This document shows, in pieces, positions 9,028 through 18,344 of a DNA stretch of 64,000 nt. A program made the translations under genes and the position numbers. Source of the stretch: Paeniglutamicibacter antarcticus (GTDB taxonomy: Bacteria > Actinomycetota > Actinomycetes > Actinomycetales > Micrococcaceae); the NCBI RefSeq assembly GCF_900010755.1, contig NZ_CZJT01000082.1:62001-126000 (forward strand), given 5' to 3'. Position 1 is the stretch's first letter, and each line of letters begins with the position of its first letter. The notes under the pieces are model-generated. The model did not search any database. It saw only the letters and a program-made list of their open reading frames with translations, and was not told the DNA's origin.

Positions 9028-9642
9028 CTAATTATCCAACCCTGACAAAGCAATATTTAGCTTCAACACGTTAACCCGGGGTTCCCCGAGGAACCCGAGG
9101 TCCCTGCCGGTGGTCTGCTCCTTGACCAGTGCTTGGATCTTTTCCGGGTCAAGGGAACGGGCAGCTGCCACCGCGGGGGCCTGGGCCAGTGCGTTGGCCA
9201 CCGAAATATCCGGGTCAAGTCCGGAACCCGAGGCGGCCAGTGCGTCGGGCGGCACCACCGTGGTGCCGGGATGCGCTGCCAGGTAGGCTGCCTTGCGTTC
9301 GGCGATTGCCGCCACGAGCTTCGGGTTCTCCGGACCGAGGTTGCTGCCGGAGGACGCTGCTCCGTCGTAACCGTCCCCGGCCGTGGAAGGCCGTGGCTGG
9401 AAGAAGGCAGGGTCGGGGTTGCCCGCTGCGTCGTTGAAGGTTTGCCCGATCAGCGATGAACCCACGGGCCCCGATCCGGGCTGCGGTGCATTGATCATCG
9501 AACCGTTGGCTGGGGCGGGGAGTGCCAACTGTCCAATACCCAGGATGAGGGCGGGGAAAAGCACCCCCAACAGCAGGGTCAGCAGGATCATGCTGCGGGT
9601 GGCAACCCCTAGGGTGCGGGGCCAAGAGCGTATGGCGGCCAT
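9028..9642 (-). CDS. kdpC: KdpC potassium-transporting ATPase subunit C
   Basis: 204 aa. One N-terminal membrane helix (about residues 18-40) is followed by a periplasm-type domain with the hallmark GSxLIGQ motif (GSSLIGQTF), the FQPRPS motif and the late SGLDPDISVANA and GFLGEPRVNVLKLN segments. KdpC stabilises the KdpFABC complex and raises ATP affinity of KdpB. Expected size and place after kdpB. Confidence 0.95.
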   Translation of the reverse strand: MAAIRSWPRTLGVATRSMILLTLLLGVLFPALILGIGQLALPAPANGSMINAPQPGSGPVGSSLIGQTFNDAAGNPDPAFFQPRPSTAGDGYDGAASSGSNLGPENPKLVAAIAERKAAYLAAHPGTTVVPPDALAASGSGLDPDISVANALAQAPAVAAARSLDPEKIQALVKEQTTGRDLGFLGEPRVNVLKLNIALSGLDN

Positions 9643-9697
9643 GAGTGAAATTCTTTCCTTGGTAGGTGGATATCTTTGGTGCCTGCAGAACCTGCGG

Positions 9698-11860
9698 TTA
9701 GAAACCGGGGATCAGCGAAAGAGCCAAGTCGATGAGTTTGATGCCGATGAAAGGCACGATCACGCCGCCGAGCCCGTAAACCAACAGGTTGCGGTTCAAC
9801 GTTGCCGCGGCCGATCGTGGATGGTATTTCACACCGCGCAGCGCCAGCGGGATCAGGAAGACGATCACCACTGCATTGAAAATCACCGCGGAAAGTATTG
9901 CCGAGGCGGGGGTGGAAAGGCCCATGATGTTCAGCACCGCCAGACCCGGGAACACCGCCGAGAACATCGCGGGGATGATCGCAAAGTACTTGGCCACGTC
10001 GTTGGCGATGGAGAACGTGGTGAGTGCGCCACGGGTGATCAGCAACTGCTTTCCGATGCGCACGATGTCGATGAGCTTGGTGGGATCCGAATCCAGGTCC
10101 ACCATGTTCCCCGCCTCTTTGGCGGCGGAGGTGCCCGAGTTCATGGCAACACCCACATCCGCCTGGGCCAGCGCCGGGGCGTCGTTGGTGCCGTCCCCGG
10201 TCATGGCCACCAGGTTGCCGCCCGCTTGTTCGCGTTTGATCAGCTCCATCTTGTCTTCCGGGGTGGCCTCGGCGAGGTAGTCGTCGAGGCCCGCCTCGAC
10301 GGCGATTGCCGCGGCGGTGCGCGGGTTGTCGCCGGTGATCATGACGGTGCGGATGCCCATGGCCCGTAGTTGGGCGAAGCGTTCCTTCAGCCCCTCCTTG
10401 ACCACGTCCTTGAGGTAGATGACACCTAAAACGCGGGTGCCTGCGGCATCGCGCACGGCAACCACCAACGGTGTGCCGCCGAGGTCCGAAACCTTCGCGA
10501 CCAGCGAGTCCAGCTCGCTGGCCCGGGCAGCATCCAGCGGGGTGCTCTCAGCGACCCACGCGAGGATCGCCGAGCCTGCGCCCTTGCGCAGGGCCGAACA
10601 GTCGGCGTAATCAACACCGCTCATGCGGGTTTGCGCAGTGAATTCGACCGGAACCCCGTCCGGATCCGGAGTGGGCACGATGCCGAGGGTGGCAGCAAGC
10701 GCCACAATGGATTGGCCTTCGGGTGTTGCATCGGCAGCGGAGGCGGCGGCTGCCGCGGTGGCCAGCTCCGATTCGCTGGTGCCGCCCAGTGGATGGAACT
10801 CGGCGGCCTGGCGGTTGCCGTAGGTGATGGTTCCGGTCTTATCCAGCAGCAACGTTGTCACGTCGCCCGCTGCCTCCACCGCGCGCCCGGACAGGGCCAG
10901 CACATTGTGTTGGATGAGCCGGTCCATGCCGGCAATGCCGATGGCCGAGAGCAATGCCCCGATGGTGGTGGGGATCAGGCAGACCAGCAGTGCAATGAGC
11001 ACCGGCAGGCCGACCTGGGCATTCGAGTAGGCTGCGATCGGGTTCAGTGCCAGCACCACCACCAAGAAGATGATCGAGAGCGTGGCCAACAGGATATTCA
11101 GTGCCACCTCATTGGGGGTCTTCTGGCGCTGGGCGCCCTCCACCAAGCGGATCATCTTATCCACCAACGAATCGCCGACCGCCGTGGTGATCCTGATGAC
11201 GATCGCATCCGAAATAACCTTGGTGCCGCCGGTGACCGCCGAACGGTCGCCACCGGATTCGCGGATCACCGGTGCGGATTCGCCGGTGATGGCCGACTCG
11301 TCGACGGCTGCGATGCCGCTGACGATTTCACCGTCACCGGGAACCAGCTCCCCGGCAACAACCCGCACGTGGTCACCGATGCGCAAGTCCGTCGAGGGGA
11401 CCAGCATGATGAGGCAGCCGGCGCCCGAGGGGTCTGCCGCAGGATTGTAGGTTTCGAGACGTGCCGCCATGGTGCTGGTGCGGGATTCACGCAGGGACGC
11501 TGCCTGCGCCTTGCCGCGGCCCTCGGCCACGGCCTCGGCGAGGTTGGCGAAGAGCACCGTGAGCCACAGCCAGAGGGCAACCAATGCGGTGAACCCGGCG
11601 GGTGTTTTTGCTGCTTCTGCGCCGGTGGCGGCAGGCATGAACGGTTCGGCGATGGCAAGTGCCGTGGTGAGCACCGCGCCAACCAGCACAATGAACATCA
11701 CCGGGGTGTGCCACATGAGCCGGGGATCGAGTTTTTTGAAGGCTCCGGGCAATGCATCACGCAGTTGGGCGAGGCTAAGCGCGCTGGTCCGTGGCTGATG
11801 CGGCGTGTGATTGCGGGTGGGAGCTGGCGGTTCCACCGGGGGTTTGGTGAGGATGGACAT
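9698..11860 (-). CDS. kdpB: KdpB P-type ATPase catalytic subunit
   Basis: 720 aa. P-type ATPase landmarks: TGES in the actuator domain (AITGESAPV), the phosphorylated Asp340 in DKTGTIT, and the hinge [18 protein letters not shown]. The N-terminal extension rich in proline and threonine before the first helix is typical of actinobacterial KdpB. It hydrolyses ATP to drive high-affinity potassium uptake through KdpA. Starts seven bases from the kdpA stop. Confidence 0.96.
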   Translation of the reverse strand: MSILTKPPVEPPAPTRNHTPHQPRTSALSLAQLRDALPGAFKKLDPRLMWHTPVMFIVLVGAVLTTALAIAEPFMPAATGAEAAKTPAGFTALVALWLWLTVLFANLAEAVAEGRGKAQAASLRESRTSTMAARLETYNPAADPSGAGCLIMLVPSTDLRIGDHVRVVAGELVPGDGEIVSGIAAVDESAITGESAPVIRESGGDRSAVTGGTKVISDAIVIRITTAVGDSLVDKMIRLVEGAQRQKTPNEVALNILLATLSIIFLVVVLALNPIAAYSNAQVGLPVLIALLVCLIPTTIGALLSAIGIAGMDRLIQHNVLALSGRAVEAAGDVTTLLLDKTGTITYGNRQAAEFHPLGGTSESELATAAAAASAADATPEGQSIVALAATLGIVPTPDPDGVPVEFTAQTRMSGVDYADCSALRKGAGSAILAWVAESTPLDAARASELDSLVAKVSDLGGTPLVVAVRDAAGTRVLGVIYLKDVVKEGLKERFAQLRAMGIRTVMITGDNPRTAAAIAVEAGLDDYLAEATPEDKMELIKREQAGGNLVAMTGDGTNDAPALAQADVGVAMNSGTSAAKEAGNMVDLDSDPTKLIDIVRIGKQLLITRGALTTFSIANDVAKYFAIIPAMFSAVFPGLAVLNIMGLSTPASAILSAVIFNAVVIVFLIPLALRGVKYHPRSAAATLNRNLLVYGLGGVIVPFIGIKLIDLALSLIPGF

Positions 11861-11866
11861 GGGAAT

Positions 11867-13534
11867 CTAGAGCAACCCTTCGGCGAGTGGTCCCAAGACG
11901 AGGACCGGGAAGAACGTCAATGCTGTGACGATGAGAGTGATGCTGCCCAGCATCATTGAGAACTGTGGTTTGTGGGTGGGCAGGGTTCCTGCGGTGCTCG
12001 GGACTCGATCCTGTGCCGCGAGTGTGCCGGCCAGTGCCAAGACAAAGAGCATGGGAAGGAACCGGCCAAGCAGCATGACAATGCCCATCGTGGTGTTCAG
12101 CCACGGGGTGTTGGCGGTCAGCCCGGCAAAGGCCGAACCATTGTTGTTTGCTGCTGAGGTGAAGGCATAGAGCACTTCGGAGAAACCATGCGGGCCGGGG
12201 TTCAGGATGGAGACGGCTTCGATCTCCGAGCGCACCGTCGGGATGGCAAAGCTCAGTGCCGTGAAGGAAAGGATCAGCGTGGGCACCGTGAGCAGGTAGA
12301 GCGAGGCGAGCTTGATTTCGCGTGCCCCGATTTTCTTGCCCAGGTATTCGGGGGTGCGGCCCACCAACAGTCCGGCGATGAACACCGTGATGATGGCCAG
12401 CACCAGCATGCCGTAGAGCCCCGAACCGACGCCGCCCGGCGCCACCTCGCCGAGCATCATGTTAAGCAGCGGCAGCATGCCGCCCAGGGCGGTGAACGAG
12501 TCATGCATTGAATTCACTGCGCCGGTGGAGGTCAGCGTGCTGGTGGTTCCAAAGAGCGTGGATCCTCCGATGCCGAAGCGTTGTTCCTTACCTTCCATTG
12601 CCGAGCCGACTGCCTGTGGAGCGGTTCCGGCACCGGCGTATTCAAGCAGGGTCAGCGCCGTCAACGAGATCAGGAACAAACCTGCCATGACAGCCAGAAT
12701 GGTGTAGCCCTGCTTCTTGTTTCCGACCATGACGCCAAAGGTTCGGGTCAGCGCGAAGGGAATGGCGAGCATGAGCACGCATTCGAACAAGTTTGTCAGC
12801 GGGCTTGGGTTTTCGAAGGGGTGCGCGGAATTGACGTTGAAGAACCCGCCACCATTGGTGCCCAAAAGCTTGATGGCTTCCTGGGACGCGACAGGACCGC
12901 CGGGAACCGATTGGGTGCCACCGCTGAGCGTGGTCACGTCGGTAAATCCATTGAGGTTCTGGATGACACCGCCAGCCAACAAGAGCACCGCGGAGATAAT
13001 GGCAATTGGCAACAGCAAGCGCAGCACGCCGCGAATCATGTCAACCCAGAAGTTGCCAATGGTGGCTGCCCGGCGGGCCGCCAGGCCTCGAATCAGGGCT
13101 ACGGCAACCGCGATGCCAACAGCAGCCGAGGCAAAGTTCTGTACGCCCAGGCCGACAGCCTGGACGAGGTAACCCATGGTGCTTTCACCGGCGTAGGCCT
13201 GCCAATTGGTGTTCGTGACAAATGATGCGGCCGTATTGAAAGCGAGCCCCGAAGGCACGGCCGGCAAGCCAAGGGCCGATGGCAGCCAGGCTTGGAAGCG
13301 TTCCAACGCATAGAGCAGAACCACTCCGATGAGTGAAAAGGCGAGGACGGAGCGTGCGTACGCCTGCCACGTTTGCCCGGCAGCGGGATTGACCCCCATG
13401 AGTCGGTACGCGCCACGTTCAACCTTGGTGTCCCGGCTCGATGTATAGATGCGAACCATGTAGTCGCCAAGCGGACGATAGATGATGGTGAGCACCAGGG
13501 CTAGCGTTGCCGCCTGTGCGATGACAAACCACAT
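11867..13534 (-). CDS. kdpA: KdpA potassium-binding subunit
   Basis: 555 aa from the ATG at 13534, which shares its A with the TAA of kdpF (TAATG). About ten membrane helices and the four selectivity-filter loops seen in KdpA, including TNTNWQAY and [19 protein letters not shown]. It forms the potassium channel-like pore of KdpFABC. The frame is open 43 codons further upstream, but that stretch overlaps kdpF and is not conserved-looking. Confidence 0.96.
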   Translation of the reverse strand: MWFVIAQAATLALVLTIIYRPLGDYMVRIYTSSRDTKVERGAYRLMGVNPAAGQTWQAYARSVLAFSLIGVVLLYALERFQAWLPSALGLPAVPSGLAFNTAASFVTNTNWQAYAGESTMGYLVQAVGLGVQNFASAAVGIAVAVALIRGLAARRAATIGNFWVDMIRGVLRLLLPIAIISAVLLLAGGVIQNLNGFTDVTTLSGGTQSVPGGPVASQEAIKLLGTNGGGFFNVNSAHPFENPSPLTNLFECVLMLAIPFALTRTFGVMVGNKKQGYTILAVMAGLFLISLTALTLLEYAGAGTAPQAVGSAMEGKEQRFGIGGSTLFGTTSTLTSTGAVNSMHDSFTALGGMLPLLNMMLGEVAPGGVGSGLYGMLVLAIITVFIAGLLVGRTPEYLGKKIGAREIKLASLYLLTVPTLILSFTALSFAIPTVRSEIEAVSILNPGPHGFSEVLYAFTSAANNNGSAFAGLTANTPWLNTTMGIVMLLGRFLPMLFVLALAGTLAAQDRVPSTAGTLPTHKPQFSMMLGSITLIVTALTFFPVLVLGPLAEGLL

Positions 13535-13623
13535 TAGAAGCGCTCCGGTTTCAGCAGCGCAATCAAAAGGTACACGACGGCAGCAATTCCCAGGGCGAGG
13601 GCAGTCAGCCCAAAAATGATCAA
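13534..13623 (-). CDS. kdpF: KdpF small accessory subunit
   Basis: 29 aa: one membrane helix followed by [11 protein letters not shown], the typical KdpF ending. I choose the TTG at 13623 because it gives the usual KdpF length, and because the TTGA there overlaps the stop of the 27-aa ORF upstream. The stop overlaps the kdpA ATG. KdpF is a lipid-like stabiliser of the KdpABC complex. The non-ATG start would make its synthesis depend on coupling. Confidence 0.88.
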
Positions 13624-13703
13624 AGCTTTTCCACCGCCCGCACCACAAGCCCCAGGGCGGCAAACACCGCGAGGGTGGTGAGCAGATACAAGATGTCGAG
13701 CAT
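13620..13703 (-). CDS. 27-aa single-helix membrane peptide heading the kdp operon
   Basis: Starts at the ATG at 13703 downstream of AGGAGG (spacing about 13, rather long) and stops inside the kdpF start (TTGA overlap). The peptide is a short acidic start, one hydrophobic helix (residues about 4-20) and a charged end VRAVEKL. I recall similar unnamed peptides of about 27-30 aa just before kdpF in other Actinobacteria, but cannot verify this here. It could be a further Kdp subunit or a leader peptide that carries ribosomes into the TTG-started kdpF. Too short for usual gene callers. Confidence 0.6.
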   Translation of the reverse strand: MLDILYLLTTLAVFAALGLVVRAVEKL

Positions 13704-13720
13704 GATGGGCGACGGCCCTC

Positions 13721-13752
13721 CTGATAGGAACATTGGTGATGTTCCTAATCAG
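13721..13752 (-). promoter_or_regulatory. Long palindrome at the kdp ribosome site
   Basis: Two arms, CTGATAGGAACAT and ATGTTCCTAATCAG, are complementary except for one extra base, with a 5-base centre. On the minus strand the 3' arm runs directly into the AGGAGG of the first kdp ORF. It may be an operator or an RNA hairpin that masks the ribosome site. KdpE is the first candidate protein, but the match to known KdpE sites was not tested. Confidence 0.6.
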
Positions 13753-13831
13753 ATACCCACCCGGTCGCGGCAAACCGGATCCTAACGAAATCCACACGCC
13801 ATCGTGCCAAGGCCTAACGCCTTACTGACAC

Positions 13832-13853
13832 TGGTGAGTTGCTGATCTCACCA
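13832..13853. terminator. Short hairpin after the lipoprotein gene
   Basis: Seven-base arms TGGTGAG/CTCACCA around an 8-base loop, six bases past the stop of the minus-strand lipoprotein gene. No T-run on either strand. A second small repeat (AAGGC CTAAC GCCTT) follows. A weak terminator is the simplest reading. Confidence 0.35.
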
Positions 13854-13858
13854 AATAA

Positions 13859-14371
13859 CTACGCCGTGACGACTACCGGAAGAAAAGGCATGGCACACGA
13901 AGCCCGCTCGATCAGCTCTCCGGGTCCCGTTTCTCCGGGGTTGGAGACACGGTTGTTTTTCCCCGTGTCATCACACCAATCAATGTCGTACGGCATCGCC
14001 GATATCCCGTATTCACCGGGCATGACGCTGGAGGGGACCTTGATTTTGAGAGCGAAGGCCCCGGCGTCTGACATGGGTCCCCTGACTGAGTAAAAAACGT
14101 TGCCAGCACTGTCCATGAGTGCGAGTTCAATTTGTGCATCGGGTCCATAGCGTGGATCGCAGGTGGCATCCTGGGCAGATACTGTCAGTGTCCCGCCGGC
14201 CTTAACGCTTGCCGAATCCACTCCATACTTCGGTGGCATGCATCCCGGAGCCCCTTGCTGGACGAAAGGGGCGCACCCAACTAAGCCCAGCAGTGCGGTT
14301 GATGCAGCAATGGTGGATGACCATACGCGGGCACGGGAGCCAGGCTTCTTGCCGGAATTCTTCGATTGCAT
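13859..14371 (-). CDS. Secreted lipoprotein of unknown function
   Basis: 170 aa from the ATG at 14371; an ATG six codons upstream is also possible and neither has a clear ribosome site. A basic N-terminus, a hydrophobic stretch and the lipobox LVGC predict a lipid-anchored secreted protein. The mature part has several cysteines (CMPP, CDPR, DWCDD, ASCAMP) and beta-rich stretches such as GGTLTVSAQDATC, which suggest a disulfide-stabilised immunoglobulin-like domain. I do not recognise the family. It stands upstream of, and on the same strand as, the kdp operon. Confidence 0.65.
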   Translation of the reverse strand: MQSKNSGKKPGSRARVWSSTIAASTALLGLVGCAPFVQQGAPGCMPPKYGVDSASVKAGGTLTVSAQDATCDPRYGPDAQIELALMDSAGNVFYSVRGPMSDAGAFALKIKVPSSVMPGEYGISAMPYDIDWCDDTGKNNRVSNPGETGPGELIERASCAMPFLPVVVTA

Positions 14372-14625
14372 AAACAAAATTATGTACAACGCGTAACGCC
14401 TTCGGAAGAGGTTGGCGAAGATCGTAGGCGATTCGTTGTACGACCGAGCCGATTGCTGCGTGCCAGGGAATCGATTTCAATATGCGTCCACCACCAGTTT
14501 GCGAATGGGACCAAAATTAACGATTCAAGGTTTCGCCTAAGATGAGCATAAAAAGACGGGTTTACTAGTTGCAGTTGATAGATTTATCTGAAGAATAAAT
14601 TGAAAACCGGTTTTTGGTGGAAATA

Positions 14626-15947
14626 ATGCGTCGTAGAGGGATTGCCCTTGTCCTGGCAATAGTGATTGCCGGATCAAGCGGGACCGTTGCGGCAACGCAA
14701 CCCCATTCGTTGAGCATGTCTGCGCTCGCCGTTTCCGCTGCAAAAGCGAATTATTCGAAGATCACCACTGCGAACCTGAATTTGAGAACGTCGTCGAATA
14801 CCACTTCGGCCGCTTTGCTGGTGATTCCGAAGAATACAACACTTGCCGTCACCGTGACCAACGGTAAATGGAACAAGGTTTACTTCAAAGAAAAAACCGG
14901 TTCGTTTTCCGGTGCCCACTTGAAGAACGCGCCGGTTCAGAAACCGGCTCCGAATGTTGTTCACAACTACGCGACCACGTGCACCTCCTTGTTCAAAAGT
15001 GCGTCCGAAAATCGTTGAACCTAGGCGGTTTCCAACGCCATACAAAGGTCGAATTAGTCGGAAAATTAGGCTCTTTTTCAAAAGTTAAAGTTTCCGGAAA
15101 ATCCGGCTTCATATTAACCAAGAACCTTGCCGCGGCGAACCCTGCAGTAGTTAGTCGTTGGTTGAAGGCAACAAGCCAGCTTTTTCAATCGGCGAATTCA
15201 AAGTCGAAGAAAATGACGACGCTGAACCAGCACTCGAAGGTTCAACGGCTGCGGACTTCCGGAACTTGGCAATACGTCAAGACCACCGCCGGATCGGGCT
15301 GGATCCAGACCTCGACACTGTCTTCCACCGAAACCAAGACGCCGGTGGCATACCGATGGACCAAAGCAAATGTGAACCTTCGCAAGGAAAACTCGACGAG
15401 CCGCGCTAGCTTGGGCGTCGTGCCAAACGGTGAAAGGGTCACTTATCTCAAGACCTCCAATGGGTGGTCCCAGGTGAAGTCCTCAAAGGGAACGGACTGG
15501 ATCAGTAACCAGTATCTTGCGAACTCAAATAACCAATACCCGGTTGCCGTCTATGGAACTCTCCGAAAGGGCCAAACGTATTACCGGCTGGTCAAGGGCA
15601 AAACAACCGCTTAAGTCAAGACCAAGATCGCGTCCCACAGCCTTTTGCTGCAGCCCGATCGGAGAAACCTCTCCTACATTGTTTCCAGCAGCAATACCAA
15701 GGACCATGTGGTTGCAGAAAGGATGCATCTGAAGCCGAATCTTTACGCCAGCACCATGACGACTTTGGACGCCTACGAGCGCTATGACCCGAGCAAATCC
15801 GCGAACAGCCAGAACTACAATCGCAAGCTCGTGAAGGATAAGCACGGCAATACCGTGTGGGCCTAGGTGGCTTCACCCAAGGTCAGCGAATACCTGACGC
15901 AACGCGGCATCCGTGTCACCTCCGGCCACTACTTAAAGAGGTTCTAA
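14626..15947 (+). pseudogene. Broken SH3-repeat / gamma-glutamylcyclotransferase-like secreted protein
   Basis: The N-terminus at 14626 has a signal peptide and a bacterial SH3 domain (ANLNLRTSSNTTSAAL). The frame stops at 15018, but a second frame continues from about 15015 with further SH3-like repeats (NVNLRKENSTSRASL, NGWSQVKSS), then VAVYGTLRKGQ, the entry motif of GGCT/AIG2 cyclotransferases, then a TAA at 15612. The same frame goes on with LDAYERYDPS, meets TAG at 15864 where the family has tyrosine (VWA-Y), and ends at 15947. So there are one frameshift and two nonsense codons. Cell-wall binding is likely for the SH3 part. Codon use is visibly AT-richer than the neighbours, which suggests acquired DNA. 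Confidence 0.8.
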
Positions 15948-15949
15948 AT

Positions 15950-16584
15950 ATGCGAAAACAACGAAAAATCGTCATCGCTGCAATTTCCGGTGTGGCAGCG
16001 CTTTCCATCGGAGCCAGTCTGTTCATTGGCGGCAGCGCAGCTACTGGAGGTGTCTGGCAGCTGCCAACAGAATTGCACCAGGGACTTGACACCGCCGAGG
16101 CGAACCCGGCGACTGGTGCCAAGGTCACAACCGATAAATTCGACAACGTTCAGAAATAGGCCGGCGAACAGGCTGTCCTCGTGGATGAAAAAACGAAGAA
16201 GACTTACTTCACTGTCAAGGTAGCCAAGTCGCAGCTGCTCGAAAGTTGTCCAGACCGCATGGGCGGCCCGAATCTGAAACCCGAGCGAAGCAAATTCCTG
16301 GTGCTGGACATTGAGGCTTCAAAAGTTGGTGGCAGCAAGAGCGATCTCTACATGCCACGGCTTGCCGAAGCATTCTCCGTCGTTGACGCCAAGTGTGGCA
16401 TCAATCGTTCGGCCGCCTCCGATGCGGCGTGGGGTTGCCGTAAGGACAGCCAGCTTGCCCCGGCAATCATCAACCCGGGGAGAACGTACGCGGCAAGATC
16501 GTGCTTGATATTGCCACAAACAAGGGCAAAGATTCCTACGACTCGGAAGACAATGGCGGCTGGTCTTGGCCGTTCGGCGGCTAA
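15950..16584 (+). pseudogene. Broken secreted protein with DUF4352-like domain
   Basis: Starts at ATG 15950 with AAAGAGG upstream, three bases after the end of the previous pseudogene. A signal-type N-terminus (IVIAAISGVAALSIGASLF) leads to an in-frame TAG at 16157. The same frame continues with YFTVKVAKSQLL and KFLVLDIEAS, then a frameshift near 16475 moves the ending (GENVRGKIVLDIATNK) into another frame, closing at 16584. The strand pattern, a 'PGE-VRGKIVLDI' ending included, resembles DUF4352/telokin-like secreted proteins. Probably co-transcribed with the gene before it and decaying with it. Confidence 0.65.
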
Positions 16585-16710
16585 TGCGGTTGCTGTAATC
16601 AATCACGGATGACAGAACTCTTACAGGTGTATCCGATTCACCGTTTTCAGCGGCGAATCAGGTGCACCTGTTAGTGTTCCAAGGGTTGTCTGCCTAATCT
16701 GGAGTGAAGC

Positions 16711-17454
16711 GTGAATAAGAAGTTTTTGGCCGTCCTGACATTGGTTGCTTCATTGTCGCTGGTGACCGCCTGCAGTGCATCGGATGCCCCCGACGCCAGC
16801 CCATCCGCCAGTGAGTCGGTGAGCGCTTCCCAGAGCGCTGAGGCCGAGGGCCCGCAGCCCGATGTGTCCGGAGTCCCGGACGTGGTGGCAACGGTCAACG
16901 GCGAGGAGATCACCAAGGCCGACTTCGTGCTCATGTACGAAGGACAGTTCCCGCAGGTGCTTGAGCAGGCCCAGATGGCTGGCCAAGAGGTCGACCAGAA
17001 GCAGCTTCGCAAGCAAACAGCCGAGGGCCTGGTGGACACGGAGCTGCTGATCCAGCATGCGGCGGCAAGGAAGATCCACGCCACGCCCGATGACTTGGAA
17101 GCGGCGCTGAATGACATTGCCACGTCCCTAAACACCCACAGGGCCGGGTTCCTGGCCAGCATGGCAGCCACCGGCTTGGACGAAAACGCCGTGCTGGCTC
17201 AAATCCGCACGCAGCTCGAAGTCGAACGCATGCTCGCCAATGAACTTGGCAGCTTCAGCCCCAGCGAGAAGGAACTGAATGCGGCCTACGACTCGATGGT
17301 CAAGGAACAAAAAGACAAGGGCGGCGAAATTCCGGCACTTGACGACATCAAGGCTGATCTGTCCCAGCAACTGAAGATCCAGAAGGAAGCCGTGGGCGTC
17401 AAGGGCCTGGTGGCGAAGCTGCGCAAGGACGCAAAAATCACGCTCAACATGTAA
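16711..17454 (+). CDS. SurA_N / PrsA-like lipoprotein chaperone
   Basis: 247 aa. Lipobox LVTAC at residues about 17-21, then a serine/alanine-rich linker, then VVATVNGEEITKADF, the start of a SurA N-terminal domain. The helical region ends at about residue 245 without the parvulin PPIase domain that usually follows, so only the chaperone part is present. Expected at the outer face of the membrane, handling exported proteins. Monocistronic by its spacing. Confidence 0.75.
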   Translation: MNKKFLAVLTLVASLSLVTACSASDAPDASPSASESVSASQSAEAEGPQPDVSGVPDVVATVNGEEITKADFVLMYEGQFPQVLEQAQMAGQEVDQKQLRKQTAEGLVDTELLIQHAAARKIHATPDDLEAALNDIATSLNTHRAGFLASMAATGLDENAVLAQIRTQLEVERMLANELGSFSPSEKELNAAYDSMVKEQKDKGGEIPALDDIKADLSQQLKIQKEAVGVKGLVAKLRKDAKITLNM

Positions 17455-17622
17455 TCATTTGTTACCACATGGCCTACCCGAGCAGCTGCCGGGAGGTCTC
17501 CAACCGGCATTGTTTTCAAGCAGTGGAGGCGCCGGTTCGGGGGAAACTGACGGTCACCCGCAACCCGGAAGAACGGTTCGGTCAAGCTTTTCAATATGCC
17601 CCGTTCAAGCACCGGACCGCTG

Positions 17623-18303
17623 TTAGTTCTCCTCGTCCAGATGGGCCAGCAGTTCGGCCTCGGCCCGGTCCAGGTAGCCGCGCAGCTCGTTGGCCGCGTC
17701 CTCGCGCCGACCGGCCTGCAACAGCTCCACGAGGGAACCGTTCAGCTCCACATAGTGTGAGTGGAAGTCGGGGGCATCGCTCATGGCATGGAACACCAGG
17801 CGCATTTGCGCCAACACCCGTGTCATCAATTCCTGCAGGTGCTGGTTCCCCGTGGCACGGACCAGTTCCTCATGGAAGCACTGGTTGGCATCGGCCATGG
17901 CCTCGATGTCTCCGGCGGCCAGGGCCGCACGGGCCTCGATGACAATGGAAACCAGCGCTTCGGTGTTCAGGTTCGGGCCCCACAACAGAGCCGCCGGCTC
18001 GATCATGCGCCGCACGCCGTAGATTTCCTTGACCCCGGCGACGCCGGGGGAAGCAACGAACACCCCGCGGTTGGGAATGCGGGTGATGATCAGCTCGTGG
18101 TCCAGTACCGCAAAGGCCTCGCGCAGCGTGTTGCGCGAAACCCCCAACGCCTCGGCCAGCGCCTGCTCGGAAAGCTTGGCACCGGGCAGCAAGTGGCCCT
18201 CCGCGATGCGGGAGCGGAGCACCGAGGCCACCCAGGCGCCGGTGTGCGCATGGGTGGATCCCTCGGCAAGGGGCAACGACGAAATTAAGGCGTTCACTGG
18301 CAT
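17623..18303 (-). CDS. GntR-family regulator (FadR/FCD type), likely for the pxp operon
   Basis: 226 aa. N-terminal winged helix (residues about 20-85) with LSEQALAEALGVSRNTLREAF and NRGVFVASPG, then an all-helical FCD ligand domain with the conserved acidic and histidine residues (NQCFHEELVRATGN). It is the last gene of the minus-strand pxpA-pxpBC-carboxylase group, 41 bases after the carboxylase. This makes it the probable repressor of that operon, responding to 5-oxoproline or a related acid; the ligand is inferred. Confidence 0.85.
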   Translation of the reverse strand: MPVNALISSLPLAEGSTHAHTGAWVASVLRSRIAEGHLLPGAKLSEQALAEALGVSRNTLREAFAVLDHELIITRIPNRGVFVASPGVAGVKEIYGVRRMIEPAALLWGPNLNTEALVSIVIEARAALAAGDIEAMADANQCFHEELVRATGNQHLQELMTRVLAQMRLVFHAMSDAPDFHSHYVELNGSLVELLQAGRREDAANELRGYLDRAEAELLAHLDEEN

Positions 18304-18344
18304 CTTTCCAATCTATTCCAATCCCCGTCGTGCGCCCTTATGCG

